Numbered from the stretch's first letter, positions 1 through 7,602 are shown. The stretch: DNA of 64,000 nucleotides from Streptomyces sp. NBC_01210 (GCF_036010325.1 NZ_CP108549.1:4588001-4652000); one strand, 5' to 3'. Translations and numbers: made by a program. Notes: generated from the sequence alone by a model not told the origin.

Positions 1-4
1 CCAT
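1..4 (-). CDS. start of a leftward gene cut by the window edge
   Basis: Only the ATG (read on the minus strand at 4-2) and one further base are inside the window. The support is a textbook Shine-Dalgarno, GGAGG on the minus strand at 16-12, seven bases before the ATG. No protein sequence is available, so nothing can be said about function. Its upstream region faces the prim-pol gene at 404, so 5-403 is a divergent intergenic region. Confidence 0.5.
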
Positions 5-210
5 GTCATTTCCTCCAGGAACCAGAACTGCAGAAGTACGGCTAGTTCCAAGGCAGTTGGCCTACCGCCCCGGATCGTGGTCACGACGTCGCGAGATCAG
101 AATTGCCCACCGAATCCCAGGCGAACCACCTCGGAGGCCCCAATTCCCCCTCAAGCGTGATGACATGTCGATAAACCCCCTTCGGCCCACAGAACCCCGA
201 CCCGGGGCGG

Positions 211-243
211 AACGGACCCGAAACGGACCCGGAACGGACCCGA
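211..243. repeat. 11-bp tandem repeat, three copies, in a GC-rich patch
   Basis: Three consecutive units AACGGACCCGR begin at 211, 222 and 233 and grade into low-complexity GC-rich sequence up to about 320. It lies between the leftward gene start at position 4 and the prim-pol gene at 404. No function is apparent; it may simply be slippage-prone DNA. I see no other structure in 5-403. Confidence 0.6.
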
Positions 244-403
244 GCCCGACCCGAGCCGGGCCCGGGAGCGACCCGGAGGGGGCCCGGGAGGGACCGGTAC
301 GGACCACCGGGCCCGGTCGCCGCAAGAGATGAACCGTTCCGGCAGGTTTTCGGGCAATCTCTCCCCCCTTCCCTTCTTCGAACACTCGTACGAACATAGA
401 GGT

Positions 404-1300
404 ATGGCCACCACCGACCGGCAGTCCGTCACCCTGGCCCTCGCCCACGCTCTTTCCGCCGCCGAGCGCGGGCTCCCCGTCATACCCCTGTCCCCCACCA
501 AGCTCCCCGCCCTGCGCTCTCCCCACCGTGGCGACCCCGAGCCGGTCCTGTGCCGCGGTGAATGCGGCCTCCCGGGCCATGGCGTCCACGACGCGACCAC
601 CGACCCCGCGGGCGTACGCGCCCTCTTCGCCGCCGCTCCCTGGGCCACCGGCTACGGCATCGCCTGCGGCCGGCCCCCGCACCATCTGATCGGCATCGAC
701 CTCGACACCAAGTCCGCCACCTCCTCGACCGACTCCGTGTCCGCGCTCCAGCACCTGGCCCTGCGGCATCTGTTCACGATCCCGGAGACGGTCACGGTCC
801 TCACCCCCAGCGGCGGCCGCCACCTCTGGCTGACCGGACCGCCCGACGTCGTCGTCCCGAACTCCGCGAGCCGGCTCGCCCCCGGCATCGACGTCCGCGG
901 CGCAGGCGGCTACCTCGTAGGCCCCGGCTCGGTCTCCGCCCACGGCGCGTACCGCCTCGCTCCCGGTACCGCCGAGCTGGCACCCGCGCCCTGCCCCCGC
1001 GCACTCCTTCGCCTTGTCGCACCCCCCGCACACCCCCACCACCCCACCCGCACCGCACCGTCCCCACTACCCCAGGGCCACGGTCAGGGCCACGGCCTGG
1101 TCCAGTTCGTGCTTGCGGCGCACGAGGGCCAGCGCAACACTCGGCTGTTCTGGGCGGCTTGCCGCGCCTACGAGAACGGCTTCGGCGAGGAGCTCGCGGA
1201 CGCCCTCACCGATGCGGCGGTCCACGCGGGCCTCACCGAACGCGAAGCCCGGGCGACGATCGCCTCGGCCGACCGACTCACCTCGGGCCGCCGCCACTGA
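404..1300 (+). CDS. bifunctional DNA primase/polymerase (prim-pol) domain protein
   Basis: This 298-aa protein has the N-terminal prim-pol fold of archaeo-eukaryotic primases used by actinobacterial mobile elements and phages. The metal-binding DxD lies in IGIDLD (about residues 96-101), and the SGGRHLWL segment (about 136-143) is the usual second catalytic patch with its histidine. The glycine-rich GGYLVGPGS strand follows. Family members prime and extend DNA at a plasmid or element origin. An upstream in-frame ATG exists at 329, but the conserved start MATTDRQSV fits the family length better; an AGAGG lies very close to it. There is no helicase gene next to it, unlike the element copy at 11285. 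It lies outside the att repeats at 3242/15486, so it belongs to the flank or to an older element. Confidence 0.8.
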   Translation: MATTDRQSVTLALAHALSAAERGLPVIPLSPTKLPALRSPHRGDPEPVLCRGECGLPGHGVHDATTDPAGVRALFAAAPWATGYGIACGRPPHHLIGIDLDTKSATSSTDSVSALQHLALRHLFTIPETVTVLTPSGGRHLWLTGPPDVVVPNSASRLAPGIDVRGAGGYLVGPGSVSAHGAYRLAPGTAELAPAPCPRALLRLVAPPAHPHHPTRTAPSPLPQGHGQGHGLVQFVLAAHEGQRNTRLFWAACRAYENGFGEELADALTDAAVHAGLTEREARATIASADRLTSGRRH

Positions 1301-1455
1301 CCGGGCGCCCCTGCGCGGCCACCCGGACCGGCCCCGGCCCGGGCCCCGGCACCTGCGTGCCCTGCTCCTGCACTGGCCCACCCGCCCGGACGGGCCCACC
1401 CTGGATATACAGGGGGGGCACGATCCCGCCCGCAGGTGACTCACGGAGACCCGCC

Positions 1456-2265
1456 ATGAGCATTCACAAGGTCGGAAGGGACATCACCGTACTCAGCGAT
1501 TGCCTGGAGGTGCCCGGGATCGGCTTCCTCCCGGTCAACGCCTTTGTCCTGCACGCCGCCCAGCCCGTCGTCGTCGACACCGGCCTCGGGCTCCCCGACC
1601 GGAACTTCGTCGAGACGCTCAGCTCGGCCCTCGACCCCGCCGACGTACGGTGGATCTGGCTCACCCACCCCGATCGCGACCACACCGGCGGACTGTTCGA
1701 TCTGCTCGCCGCCGCTCCCCACGCGCGCGTGGTGACCACGTTCATCGGCGCCGGGCTCATGTCCACCGAGCGGCCGCTGCCGCTGGACCGTATCTGCCTG
1801 GTCAACCCCGGCCAGACCCTGGACGCCGGCGACCGCGCCCTCATGGCCTTCCGGCCACCGCTGTTCGACAACCCCGCCACCGTCGGCTTCTACGACGAGC
1901 GATCGGCGGCCTGCTTCAGCTCCGACTGCTTCGGCGCGCCCATGCCCAGCGCCGAACTCGCCCTCACCGACAACGTCGGCGCCTTCCCCGCCGGCCAGCT
2001 GCGCGACGCGCAACTGCTGTGGGCCACGGTCGACAGTCCCTGGGTCCACACCGTCGACATCGGTAAGTACCTCGCCACCGTCCAGCCACTGCGGATCATG
2101 GATCCCGAGGTCGTCCTCTGTACCCACCTGCCGCCCGCGGTCGGCCTGGCCCCGCAGATGACCGACACGCTCGCCGAGGCGCCCGACGCGAATCCGTTCA
2201 TCGGGCCGGACCAACTGGCATTCGAGAAGATGCTCGCCGGCTTCGAGCCAGGTGGCGGCAGCTAG
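1456..2265 (+). CDS. metallo-beta-lactamase-fold hydrolase
   Basis: The 269-aa protein has the MBL fold: an N-terminal beta region with VVVDTG (about residues 36-41) and the metal motif THPDRDHTGG (about 72-81). The usual HxHxDH is here HxDxDH, with Asp at the second histidine position, reminiscent of the flavodiiron/ODP-type branch (HxExDH) that binds iron or acts in oxygen chemistry. A later SSDCFG segment supplies the bridging aspartate, and TH in LCTHLPP the last histidine. Start ATG 1456 is supported by ACGGAG seven bases upstream. It probably stands alone. The substrate is unknown; the motif suggests a redox or hydrolase role rather than beta-lactam cleavage. Confidence 0.85.
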   Translation: MSIHKVGRDITVLSDCLEVPGIGFLPVNAFVLHAAQPVVVDTGLGLPDRNFVETLSSALDPADVRWIWLTHPDRDHTGGLFDLLAAAPHARVVTTFIGAGLMSTERPLPLDRICLVNPGQTLDAGDRALMAFRPPLFDNPATVGFYDERSAACFSSDCFGAPMPSAELALTDNVGAFPAGQLRDAQLLWATVDSPWVHTVDIGKYLATVQPLRIMDPEVVLCTHLPPAVGLAPQMTDTLAEAPDANPFIGPDQLAFEKMLAGFEPGGGS

Positions 2266-2575
2266 CGGCCCGTGCACGGAGAGCGGCAGCCGGCGGCGCG
2301 TGCGCAGAGAAAGGCACGTGCACAGAGAAGCCTGCCCGAGTAGCCGGCAAGCGTACGGCCCCCTGATCATGCACGACCCCAAACCGGGCAGGACACCGGC
2401 CAAAGCCCCTCCGCCGACCTTGAGGTCCGTCGGGTAGGCGCCGCCGGTCGCTTCACCTGGATGGGCAGGCGCGAGTCGCGAAACCGTGTGATCCACATGA
2501 GGCTGACCTGGGAATCGGTTACCTCACATGACACATGGTCAGTGAGCCGCCCCCTTGGTCCCACAGGAGCACAGC
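2266..2575. other. intergenic region, no feature recognised
   Basis: A 310-bp spacer between the MBL-fold gene and the secreted barrel protein. I find no open frame with a ribosome binding site, no strong hairpin and no clear promoter hexamers; presumably it holds the promoter of the gene at 2576. Confidence 0.5.
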
Positions 2576-3067
2576 GTGCGTCACTTCAAGCATGTCGGTC
2601 TGAGCGCGGCCACCGGCTTGGCCGCCCTCCTTGTCTGCTCTCACCCGGCATCGGCTTCCAGCAGTACCGATCCCGGTCCTGAGAACGTCCTCCAGCTGGT
2701 CGCGAGGCAGACCCAGATCAGTTCCATCGATGTGGACGGGTCGTCCGGGCCCAGCCAAGGGGACGAATTCGTCGTCAGCGGGAATCTCGTCCTTGGCAGC
2801 GCCACGGTCGGCAACTACGGCGAGGTCTGCACAATCACCCGAACCGCCCCCGCCGATGAGTTCGACCTGCAGTGCGTGGGCTCCCTCACCCTGACCAAGG
2901 GGCAGATCACCTTCCAAGGTCGGTTCACCATTACCGCTGGAGTCCCCGGCGACGCCGGCGTCGCGATCACCGGAGGCACCGGGTCCTACCGCACAGCCCA
3001 CGGCTCCATCCAGTCCGTCATGCTCAGTGCCACGGATACGCAGCTCACCGTCCACCTCATCCGCTGA
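2576..3067 (+). CDS. secreted allene-oxide-cyclase/dirigent-like barrel protein
   Basis: A 163-aa secreted protein. Residues 1-28 form a signal peptide (basic start, hydrophobic core, cleavage after ASA). The mature part resembles the AOC-like/dirigent eight-stranded barrel family: GDEFVVSGNL, a YGEVCTITRT strand, TLTKGQITFQG and the characteristic VAITGGTGSYRTAHGSI near the C-terminus. Two cysteines (in GEVC and LQCVG) may form a disulfide. Bacterial members are secreted and mostly uncharacterised; some are thought to bind or steer small hydrophobic radicals. Start GTG 2576 is chosen because AGGAG sits six bases upstream. It is the last gene before the integrated element. Confidence 0.75.
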   Translation: MRHFKHVGLSAATGLAALLVCSHPASASSSTDPGPENVLQLVARQTQISSIDVDGSSGPSQGDEFVVSGNLVLGSATVGNYGEVCTITRTAPADEFDLQCVGSLTLTKGQITFQGRFTITAGVPGDAGVAITGGTGSYRTAHGSIQSVMLSATDTQLTVHLIR

Positions 3068-3205
3068 CAGGGCAGGAGAAACATCCTCCGAGCGGCTCGG
3101 CCGTCTCAGCGGCCGTGCCCTTCCCGTGCTTCCCCGTTCGGTCGGGAAACCGCGGGAAACCGCGGGGAACAGCGGTCGCTCGCGGACAACGCTCACGAGA
3201 ACGGC

Positions 3206-3230
3206 CCCTGACCGACTTTCCTGGTCAGGG
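3206..3230. terminator. hairpin next to attL
   Basis: Perfect 8-bp stem CCCTGACC/GGTCAGGG with a 9-base loop, just outside the left att repeat. It lies where a leftward tRNA-Ser transcript would have ended before the element inserted, so it may be the original terminator of that tRNA gene. It could also end the gene at 2576. Confidence 0.55.
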
Positions 3231-3241
3231 ACCGTTCACCT

Positions 3242-3301
3242 GCGGTGGGTGTGGGATTTGAACCCACGGTGACATCGCTGCCACGACGGTTTTCAAGACC
3301 G
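3242..3301. other. attL, duplicated 3' half of tRNA-Ser
   Basis: Sixty bases identical to 15486-15545. It covers the tRNA 3' end, acceptor strand, T arm, variable arm and the anticodon stem-loop, then diverges (A at 3302 against T at 15546). It is not a tRNA gene by itself, because the D arm and 5' acceptor strand are missing. Confidence 0.93.
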
Positions 3302-3436
3302 ACCGGTTTCACGCGGCAGGATGGCCCCCGACCTGCGCATACGATGCTCCGGGGCGCATCGTCCGTCCCGTGTTGGCCAGAGGATGGCCGCGAGGGTCTC
3401 GGCGACGGCGCGTTTCCCGGAGGAAGGGATTCGCTC

Positions 3437-4186
3437 TCAGGTGGGGCGGTACCGAAGCGCAAGGGCGTCCACATGCTTGCGGATCGCTCCCATCCGAGCC
3501 TCCCACTCGGCCCCACTACGGTGGTCAATGTGGGCGGTCGTCTGCCCCGGGTGTTTGCGGTAGTGGAGACCGGTCTCGCCGATGAACCAGCCGTCAGCCA
3601 TCACGTCGAGAGCCATGAGGAGGCCGGTGTCCTCCGACGCGGGTAGGGCCATCCATCCCCCGGCTTCCGCGAGCACGCTCTCTCGGATGCAGAGCGTCGC
3701 GGGGTGAACATGAGGTCGGTGAGTGGTTGTCCAGTAGGCATACACCTCGCCCCGGGCGAGCAAGCCGGGGTCGGGGTCGCCGAGGGTGTAGTGCTGGAGT
3801 GAGCCGTCCGGCATGAGGTCGAGCACCCGGCAGACAGTCCAGCCGACGGACGGGTGTGCCTCCATGACCTCAATATCCCGGGCGAGCGCGCCGGCGGGCA
3901 GAACGTCATCCGCGTCGAGGACCTTCACTAGTTCGCCCCGGCTGCGGCCCCAAGCCATGGTCCGGGCTACTCCGGGGCCGCCGCGCCTGCTGTCGCTCAC
4001 CTTGACCCGAACGTCCTCGCGGATGTTGGCGGACACCTCGGTCTCTTTGCCACCATCGACCTGGACCAGCCACTCCCACTCCCAGCCGTCCGGCAGTTCC
4101 TGGGCACGGAGCGAGGCGAATGCCTCAGGCAGGAACTGCAACGCCGTGTCGTGAACCGGCGTCACGATCGACACGATCCGCGTCAC
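3437..4186 (-). CDS. family-2 glycosyltransferase (element cargo)
   Basis: A 249-aa GT-A fold glycosyltransferase. The N-terminus carries the family-2 signature VSIVTPVHDT (about residues 5-14), and LDADD in VKVLDADDVLPAG (about 76-88) is the DxD-like metal/nucleotide-sugar motif. A C-terminal SEDTGL segment gives the acidic catalytic-base region. No membrane segment is seen, so it should act in the cytoplasm on a soluble or membrane-borne acceptor. The GTG start overlaps the TGA of the GntR gene (GTGA), so the two are translationally coupled. Sugar and acceptor cannot be told. As cargo it may modify a surface polymer of the recipient, but that is inference. Confidence 0.8.
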   Translation of the reverse strand: MTRIVSIVTPVHDTALQFLPEAFASLRAQELPDGWEWEWLVQVDGGKETEVSANIREDVRVKVSDSRRGGPGVARTMAWGRSRGELVKVLDADDVLPAGALARDIEVMEAHPSVGWTVCRVLDLMPDGSLQHYTLGDPDPGLLARGEVYAYWTTTHRPHVHPATLCIRESVLAEAGGWMALPASEDTGLLMALDVMADGWFIGETGLHYRKHPGQTTAHIDHRSGAEWEARMGAIRKHVDALALRYRPT

Positions 4187-4995
4187 TCGGTCCACCTCTC
4201 CAGCGGCACGGAGTACCGCAGCTCTGTCCGCTCGCCGGGAAGCACTATGTGTGAGTACTCCACGACGTCGCCACCGGTCGAGACGCTGGTCTTGTCGAGC
4301 AGCATCACCGCGCTGCCGGGCGGGATGCCCAGCTTCCGAGCCTCGGCCTGGGTGGCTAGCCGGGTCCTGATCCCGTCGTCGATGCGGTCGATCTCGATCC
4401 CGATGGTGCTCAGTTGGTGGTGTGTTCCTCCGGGCCAAGGCTCGTTGGAGCTGTCCAGTAGGTCGGGGTTTCGGGCAGCGACCTCGTGGAGCAGGTAGGA
4501 GTCGATCAGTGACAGCGCGGTCGAATCCCCAGAGGTGCTGTGCCAGTACTGCCGGTGCAGCATCAGGGTGCCGGGCTCCACTCTGAACCGTTCGGCGATG
4601 TCCGCGTCTGCGGGGATGACACTGAACGTCGCATGGGTCTCGATCTGATCGTGATCCAGGCCGGTGTCCTTGTCGATCACGCCGTCATTCCGGCGCTCTT
4701 CGTTGGTTCGCTTCGCCAGTTTCTTCTCCCAGGCGTAGCGCTCCTGGTGCTGGCGGATCTGGTGCGGCGGGCGCTGGCGAACCTTCGTGCCGTGCCCTCG
4801 GCTCATGCTGACCAATCCCTCAGCCTCCAGCGCCTTGTACGCCGCAAGGACGGTGGTCTTCGATCCCTTGCCTTGGGCGACTAGCTCCCGAATCTGGGGC
4901 AGCTGATCTCCGGGCCGGTACCCGGCGGTGCCTGCCTCGATGTCCCGCGCGATCTGATCTGCGAGTCCACGCCATTGCGGCGTTTTGGGTGCCAT
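4183..4995 (-). CDS. GntR-family (HutC/UTRA) transcription regulator of the element
   Basis: A 270-aa regulator: winged helix at about residues 8-78 (RPGDQLPQIRELVAQGKGSKTTVLAAYKALEAEGLV pattern, split here between key parts DQLPQIREL and TVLAAYKALEAEGLV), then a UTRA ligand-sensing domain to the C-terminus (TLMLHRQYW, ELRYSVPLERW). In AICEs and Streptomyces conjugative plasmids such KorA/KorSA-like proteins repress transfer genes and themselves. The start ATG 4995 follows GGAGG by ten bases; an in-frame TTG directly before it is an alternative. It is transcribed away from the transfer operon, with the four TCCCGGGA palindromes in the shared control region. The UTRA domain implies a small-molecule inducer. 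Confidence 0.88.
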   Translation of the reverse strand: MAPKTPQWRGLADQIARDIEAGTAGYRPGDQLPQIRELVAQGKGSKTTVLAAYKALEAEGLVSMSRGHGTKVRQRPPHQIRQHQERYAWEKKLAKRTNEERRNDGVIDKDTGLDHDQIETHATFSVIPADADIAERFRVEPGTLMLHRQYWHSTSGDSTALSLIDSYLLHEVAARNPDLLDSSNEPWPGGTHHQLSTIGIEIDRIDDGIRTRLATQAEARKLGIPPGSAVMLLDKTSVSTGGDVVEYSHIVLPGERTELRYSVPLERWTE

Positions 4996-5034
4996 CAAAA
5001 CCGTGCCTCCTCTTCGACCCCGCCAGTGAACCAC

Positions 5035-5121
5035 AGTCCCGGGATAACCACTATCCCGGGACTGTTGACAGTCCCGGGACTTCATGTCAGTCTCATGCCG
5101 TGCCGCAAGCAGTCCCGGGAC
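5035..5121. promoter_or_regulatory. four-copy TCCCGGGA operator cluster
   Basis: The palindrome TCCCGGGA occurs at 5037-5044, 5054-5061, 5072-5079 and 5113-5120, always in the context AGTCCCGGGA or its complement. The first two form a larger perfect dyad (AGTCCCGGGATA at 5035-5046 and its complement at 5052-5063, five bases apart). The third is a 12-bp palindrome AGTCCCGGGACT (5070-5081). Centres are 17, 18 and 41 bp apart. Lying between the GntR gene and the transfer operon, these are the likely GntR binding sites. GntR binding itself is inference. Confidence 0.8.
5065..5093 (+). promoter_or_regulatory. probable HrdB-type promoter of the transfer operon
   Basis: Perfect -35 TTGACA (5065-5070), 17-bp spacer and -10-like CAGTCT (5088-5093). 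Palindrome copies two and three touch the -35 and the spacer, so a bound repressor would block it. Confidence 0.6.
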
Positions 5122-5442
5122 AACAATCCGGAGTGCGTGGCACACCTTGAGAACTGAACAGTGATCGTGCGGAGCTGACGCGGGAGCGGCGGTCACGGCA
5201 GGTGCCTAGGACGAGGGTCCGGGGGCAAACCGTCGTGATGAACGCGGCTCTCCCCCTACGCGCCTGGCAGGCGCCACCCGGTTACGGGTGTGGGGAGGTA
5301 CAGCGGGCTCCAACGCACGTGGCGGGATGAGAAGACCGCCCCCGAGACGACCGGGTGACGTCGTCGGCGGCACGCCACCCTGCACCGCTTCGTGCAAGCC
5401 GCCCTGCTGGCGTCAGAGCAGTGACGATGACGCGCCCGATTC

Positions 5443-5490
5443 ACCGGCTTCACCGGCCTGCCGTGGCAATGGCAGGCCGGTGAAGCCGGT
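5443..5490. repeat. perfect 20-bp inverted repeat with 8-base loop
   Basis: The left arm 5443-5462 is the exact complement of 5471-5490; the loop is GTGGCAAT. Each arm itself holds two ACCGGC/TTCACCGGC-like sub-repeats. No T-run follows on either strand. It could be an intrinsic terminator of the kind used in Streptomyces, an attenuator, or a protein binding site. Confidence 0.85.
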
Positions 5491-5614
5491 CCCGACCCCG
5501 CAGCACGGATCTCTGCTGCGGCCAGCTGCCTCTCTCGCCCGTCCGGCCGGCGCATCGCGTGCTGGTCGTACGGACGGGAGCGCAGGGAGCCGGATGTCCG
5601 ACTTCAACGGCGCG

Positions 5615-5644
5615 CGGCCCCCGGAGTTGCACCTCCGAGGGCCG
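5615..5644 (+). terminator. hairpin just before first transfer gene
   Basis: Arms 5615-5626 and 5633-5644 pair over 12 positions with one mismatch around loop TTGCAC. It ends 37 bases before the ATG at 5682, so it is more likely an attenuator or RNA-stability element than a final terminator. Confidence 0.4.
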
Positions 5645-5681
5645 CTGTTCGGGCCGTTCACCTGTGAGAGGAACACGACCC

Positions 5682-5972
5682 ATGAAGTACATCGTTGCTG
5701 GTCATGAGGCTGTTACGGCCACTGAGTTTGTAGAGCTGGCCCTGGGTACCCCGCTGGAGCTGTGGCTCGGGGTCGAGGACGAGAGCGAGATGGAACGGGC
5801 GGCGCGGCTGGATGCGGCGCGTGACATCCTCGCCGACAACCCCGACCTGTACGACACAGTGTCGCGGCTCGCGGTCGAGACGATCGAGGCATACGCCCCC
5901 GAGTTGTTCAACGTGGTTGCGCTGCCGCAGGCCAAGGTCCGTAAGTCGCCGCGTAGGGCAGTGGCGGCATGA
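5682..5972 (+). CDS. small acidic protein of the transfer operon
   Basis: A 96-aa protein I cannot assign to a named family. It is acidic in the middle (GVEDESEMERAARLDAARD) and ends in a basic tail (KVRKSPRRAVAA). It is predicted mostly helical, soluble, with no motif of a known enzyme. GAGAGGA lies about ten bases before ATG 5682. Its TGA overlaps the ATG of the DUF2637 gene (ATGA), so the two are coupled and it is the first gene of the rightward transfer operon. Position suggests a regulatory or transfer-accessory role; that is inference. Confidence 0.65.
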   Translation: MKYIVAGHEAVTATEFVELALGTPLELWLGVEDESEMERAARLDAARDILADNPDLYDTVSRLAVETIEAYAPELFNVVALPQAKVRKSPRRAVAA

Positions 5973-6922
5973 GCACCGCACCGCAGGCGATGCGCGTTTC
6001 TGCGCCGCCGCTGACGCGTCCCGAGACGGGGCTGATGGTGTTCGCCGCTCTGGCTGCGGCTGCGGTCGGGGTGTTGGGTTTGGCGTCGTCGTTCGATGCG
6101 GTATCGGCTGCGGCTGTGCGGTGGGCGTTCGGTACGCCGTGGATGCTGCCGATCGGCATTGACGTGGCGATTCCGGTCTTCACCGCGGCGAACCTGCTGC
6201 TGATCCGGATGAACATGCCGCTCGCCTGGGTGCGGTTCGTGCCGTGGGCCCTGACCGGGGTGACGTGCTGGCTGAACGTCGCGGCCGGGCAGTCGCTGTC
6301 CGCGCGGCTCGCGCACGGAACGATGCCGCTGCTGTGGGTGGTGTTCTCCGAGATCGCCGCGCACGTCTACGCGGTGCGGATCGGGGCCGCGACCGGATCG
6401 CGGATGGAGAAGATCCGCCGCTCTCGCTGGCTGCTCGCGTTCCCGTCCACGTTCGCGCTGTGGCGGCGGATGACGCTGTGGGAGGTCACCTCCTACAGCG
6501 AAGCGCTTGCGCGGGAGAAGGAGCGGCAGTTGGCCCGTGCGGATCTGCGCGAGACGTACGGGCGGCGGTGGCGCAAGCACACCCCGCGCCGCACGCGGGT
6601 GCTGCTCAAGCTGGGCGAACTCGCTCCCGCAGACGAGCAGGCACCCCCGGACGCCGAGCCCGAGCCCGCTTGTGAGGGGGAGCCGAAGCCGAAGCAGCGG
6701 CCCCGCCGCAGCAAGGCCAAGGCAACACGCACGCCGGACCAACTGCTCAGTGAGGCCCGGAAGGCCACGGCCGGGTGGTCGGACGCGGAGCTGACCGCGG
6801 ACCGGATCCGCACCGCGGTGCACGTCTCCGCTGCCAACTCGCGCATGCTGCGGGACACGCTGAAGACGGAGCGTGCGAACAGCGGTGACGTGGGCAACGA
6901 ACCCGCGGCGGTGGCTGCCTAA
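5969..6922 (+). CDS. DUF2637 membrane protein (Spd-like transfer accessory)
   Basis: A 317-aa protein with an N-terminal membrane domain of about four segments: residues 20-45, 55-77, 83-103 and 112-130, including PWMLPIGIDVAIPVF and PLLWVVFSEIAAHVY, which are typical of DUF2637. A basic cytoplasmic half follows, with an acidic/proline linker (DEQAPPDAEPEPACEGEP) and a small C-terminal domain with RTPDQLLSEARKATAGW that resembles a helix-turn-helix-like end. DUF2637 proteins occur in Streptomyces plasmids and AICEs next to tra genes, where Spd proteins help spread the element inside the recipient mycelium. Coupled at both ends by overlaps (ATGA before, TAATG after). Confidence 0.75.
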   Translation: MSTAPQAMRVSAPPLTRPETGLMVFAALAAAAVGVLGLASSFDAVSAAAVRWAFGTPWMLPIGIDVAIPVFTAANLLLIRMNMPLAWVRFVPWALTGVTCWLNVAAGQSLSARLAHGTMPLLWVVFSEIAAHVYAVRIGAATGSRMEKIRRSRWLLAFPSTFALWRRMTLWEVTSYSEALAREKERQLARADLRETYGRRWRKHTPRRTRVLLKLGELAPADEQAPPDAEPEPACEGEPKPKQRPRRSKAKATRTPDQLLSEARKATAGWSDAELTADRIRTAVHVSAANSRMLRDTLKTERANSGDVGNEPAAVAA

Positions 6923-7308
6923 TGTCCGCGACGTTCGGCAAGTGCTACGACCCGTCCGGCACGACGTACGGGGTGCCCACGTTCCCGTGGCGGTTCGCCC
7001 CGGACGGTTATGCCACCCGTCGCCAACTGCGTGCCCGTGGCTTACGGCCCGGGGGCCAGCCGATTGCCGCGCAGGTGATGCGCCGGGCCCGGCGCCGTAA
7101 GTCGGGTGCTCTAGTCGCCTACCTCTACCGCGTCGACTGCGCCAAGCCGGTACGGCCTATGACCCCGGCGAAGCGGGCTGCGCTCGCCAAGGCGATGACC
7201 GCCCGCCGTACCTGCCCGAAGTGCCGTACGGACGCGGGTTACTGCATTCCGACCTCGCTCGGCATGTGCGTGACCTGTGCCTACCCCGAGGAACAGCTCG
7301 CCGCCTGA
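6922..7308 (+). CDS. RRQRL-type zinc-binding protein with a TTA codon
   Basis: A 128-aa basic protein. An N-terminal RRQLRARGLRPGG segment (about residues 33-45) is the RRQRL-type motif, and the C-terminal CPKC (about 98-101), with a lone Cys in YCIP and CVTC (about 116-119), looks like a zinc ribbon. The family is found almost only in Streptomyces mobile elements; a nucleic-acid role is likely but unproven. TTA, the rare leucine codon read by the bldA tRNA, occurs at 7042-7044. Its ATG overlaps the TAA of the DUF2637 gene. Confidence 0.75.
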   Translation: MSATFGKCYDPSGTTYGVPTFPWRFAPDGYATRRQLRARGLRPGGQPIAAQVMRRARRRKSGALVAYLYRVDCAKPVRPMTPAKRAALAKAMTARRTCPKCRTDAGYCIPTSLGMCVTCAYPEEQLAA

Positions 7309-7338
7309 TCCGCATCCACGTGCATGAGGAGTTCTGCT

Positions 7339-7581
7339 GTGACCAGCCTGACCACCACCATCGCCTGGCCCGCGGACGTGCTGTACCGGTTCCTAACCAT
7401 TGTGGGAGCCACCGTCGATGTCATTCCGCAGCCGACCAGGGCTCTGCCGGATCGGCACGCGGCCGTCTGCCGGGGCTGCGACGCCACGTACACCAGCGCC
7501 GTCGGCGTGAGCCACGACCTCAAGGAGTGGGCGCAGACCCATTCCGGGACCTGCCGCGCCTTGCCCCGCCCCACCGCCTGA
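7339..7581 (+). CDS. small Cys-containing protein of the transfer operon
   Basis: An 80-aa protein with CRGC in AAVCRGCDATYTS (about residues 45-57) and a later HSGTCR, together the spacing of a small zinc finger (CxxC ... H ... C). Nothing else is recognisable. GTG 7339 is chosen over the ATG at 7324, because GAGGAG (7326-7331) is then placed seven bases upstream and overlaps the ATG. It lies between the zinc protein and the hairpin before tra. Confidence 0.6.
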   Translation: MTSLTTTIAWPADVLYRFLTIVGATVDVIPQPTRALPDRHAAVCRGCDATYTSAVGVSHDLKEWAQTHSGTCRALPRPTA

Positions 7582-7602
7582 CCCTGCACGACTTCGCCAA
7601 GG

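Larger units (their letters stand above)
5122..5681 (+). other. long structured leader of the transfer operon, no gene
   Basis: About 560 bp between the operator cluster and the first transfer gene, without a convincing open frame. It contains a TTGAGAACT-bearing segment (about 5146-5161) that resembles the boxA-like antitermination leader of actinobacterial rRNA operons, a perfect 20-bp hairpin (5443-5490) and a 12-bp hairpin with one mismatch (5615-5644). A long leader with hairpins suggests transcriptional attenuation or antitermination of the transfer genes. Confidence 0.5.

Noticed and set aside
3..332. Rightward frame of about 110 codons at the left edge
   Set aside because: It runs through the GC-rich repeat, is Arg/Pro-biased and its start overlaps the ribosome binding site of the leftward gene.
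3242..3301. A second tRNA-Ser gene at the left att site
   Set aside because: Only the 3' half is present; the 5' acceptor strand and D arm are missing, so it is an att duplicate.
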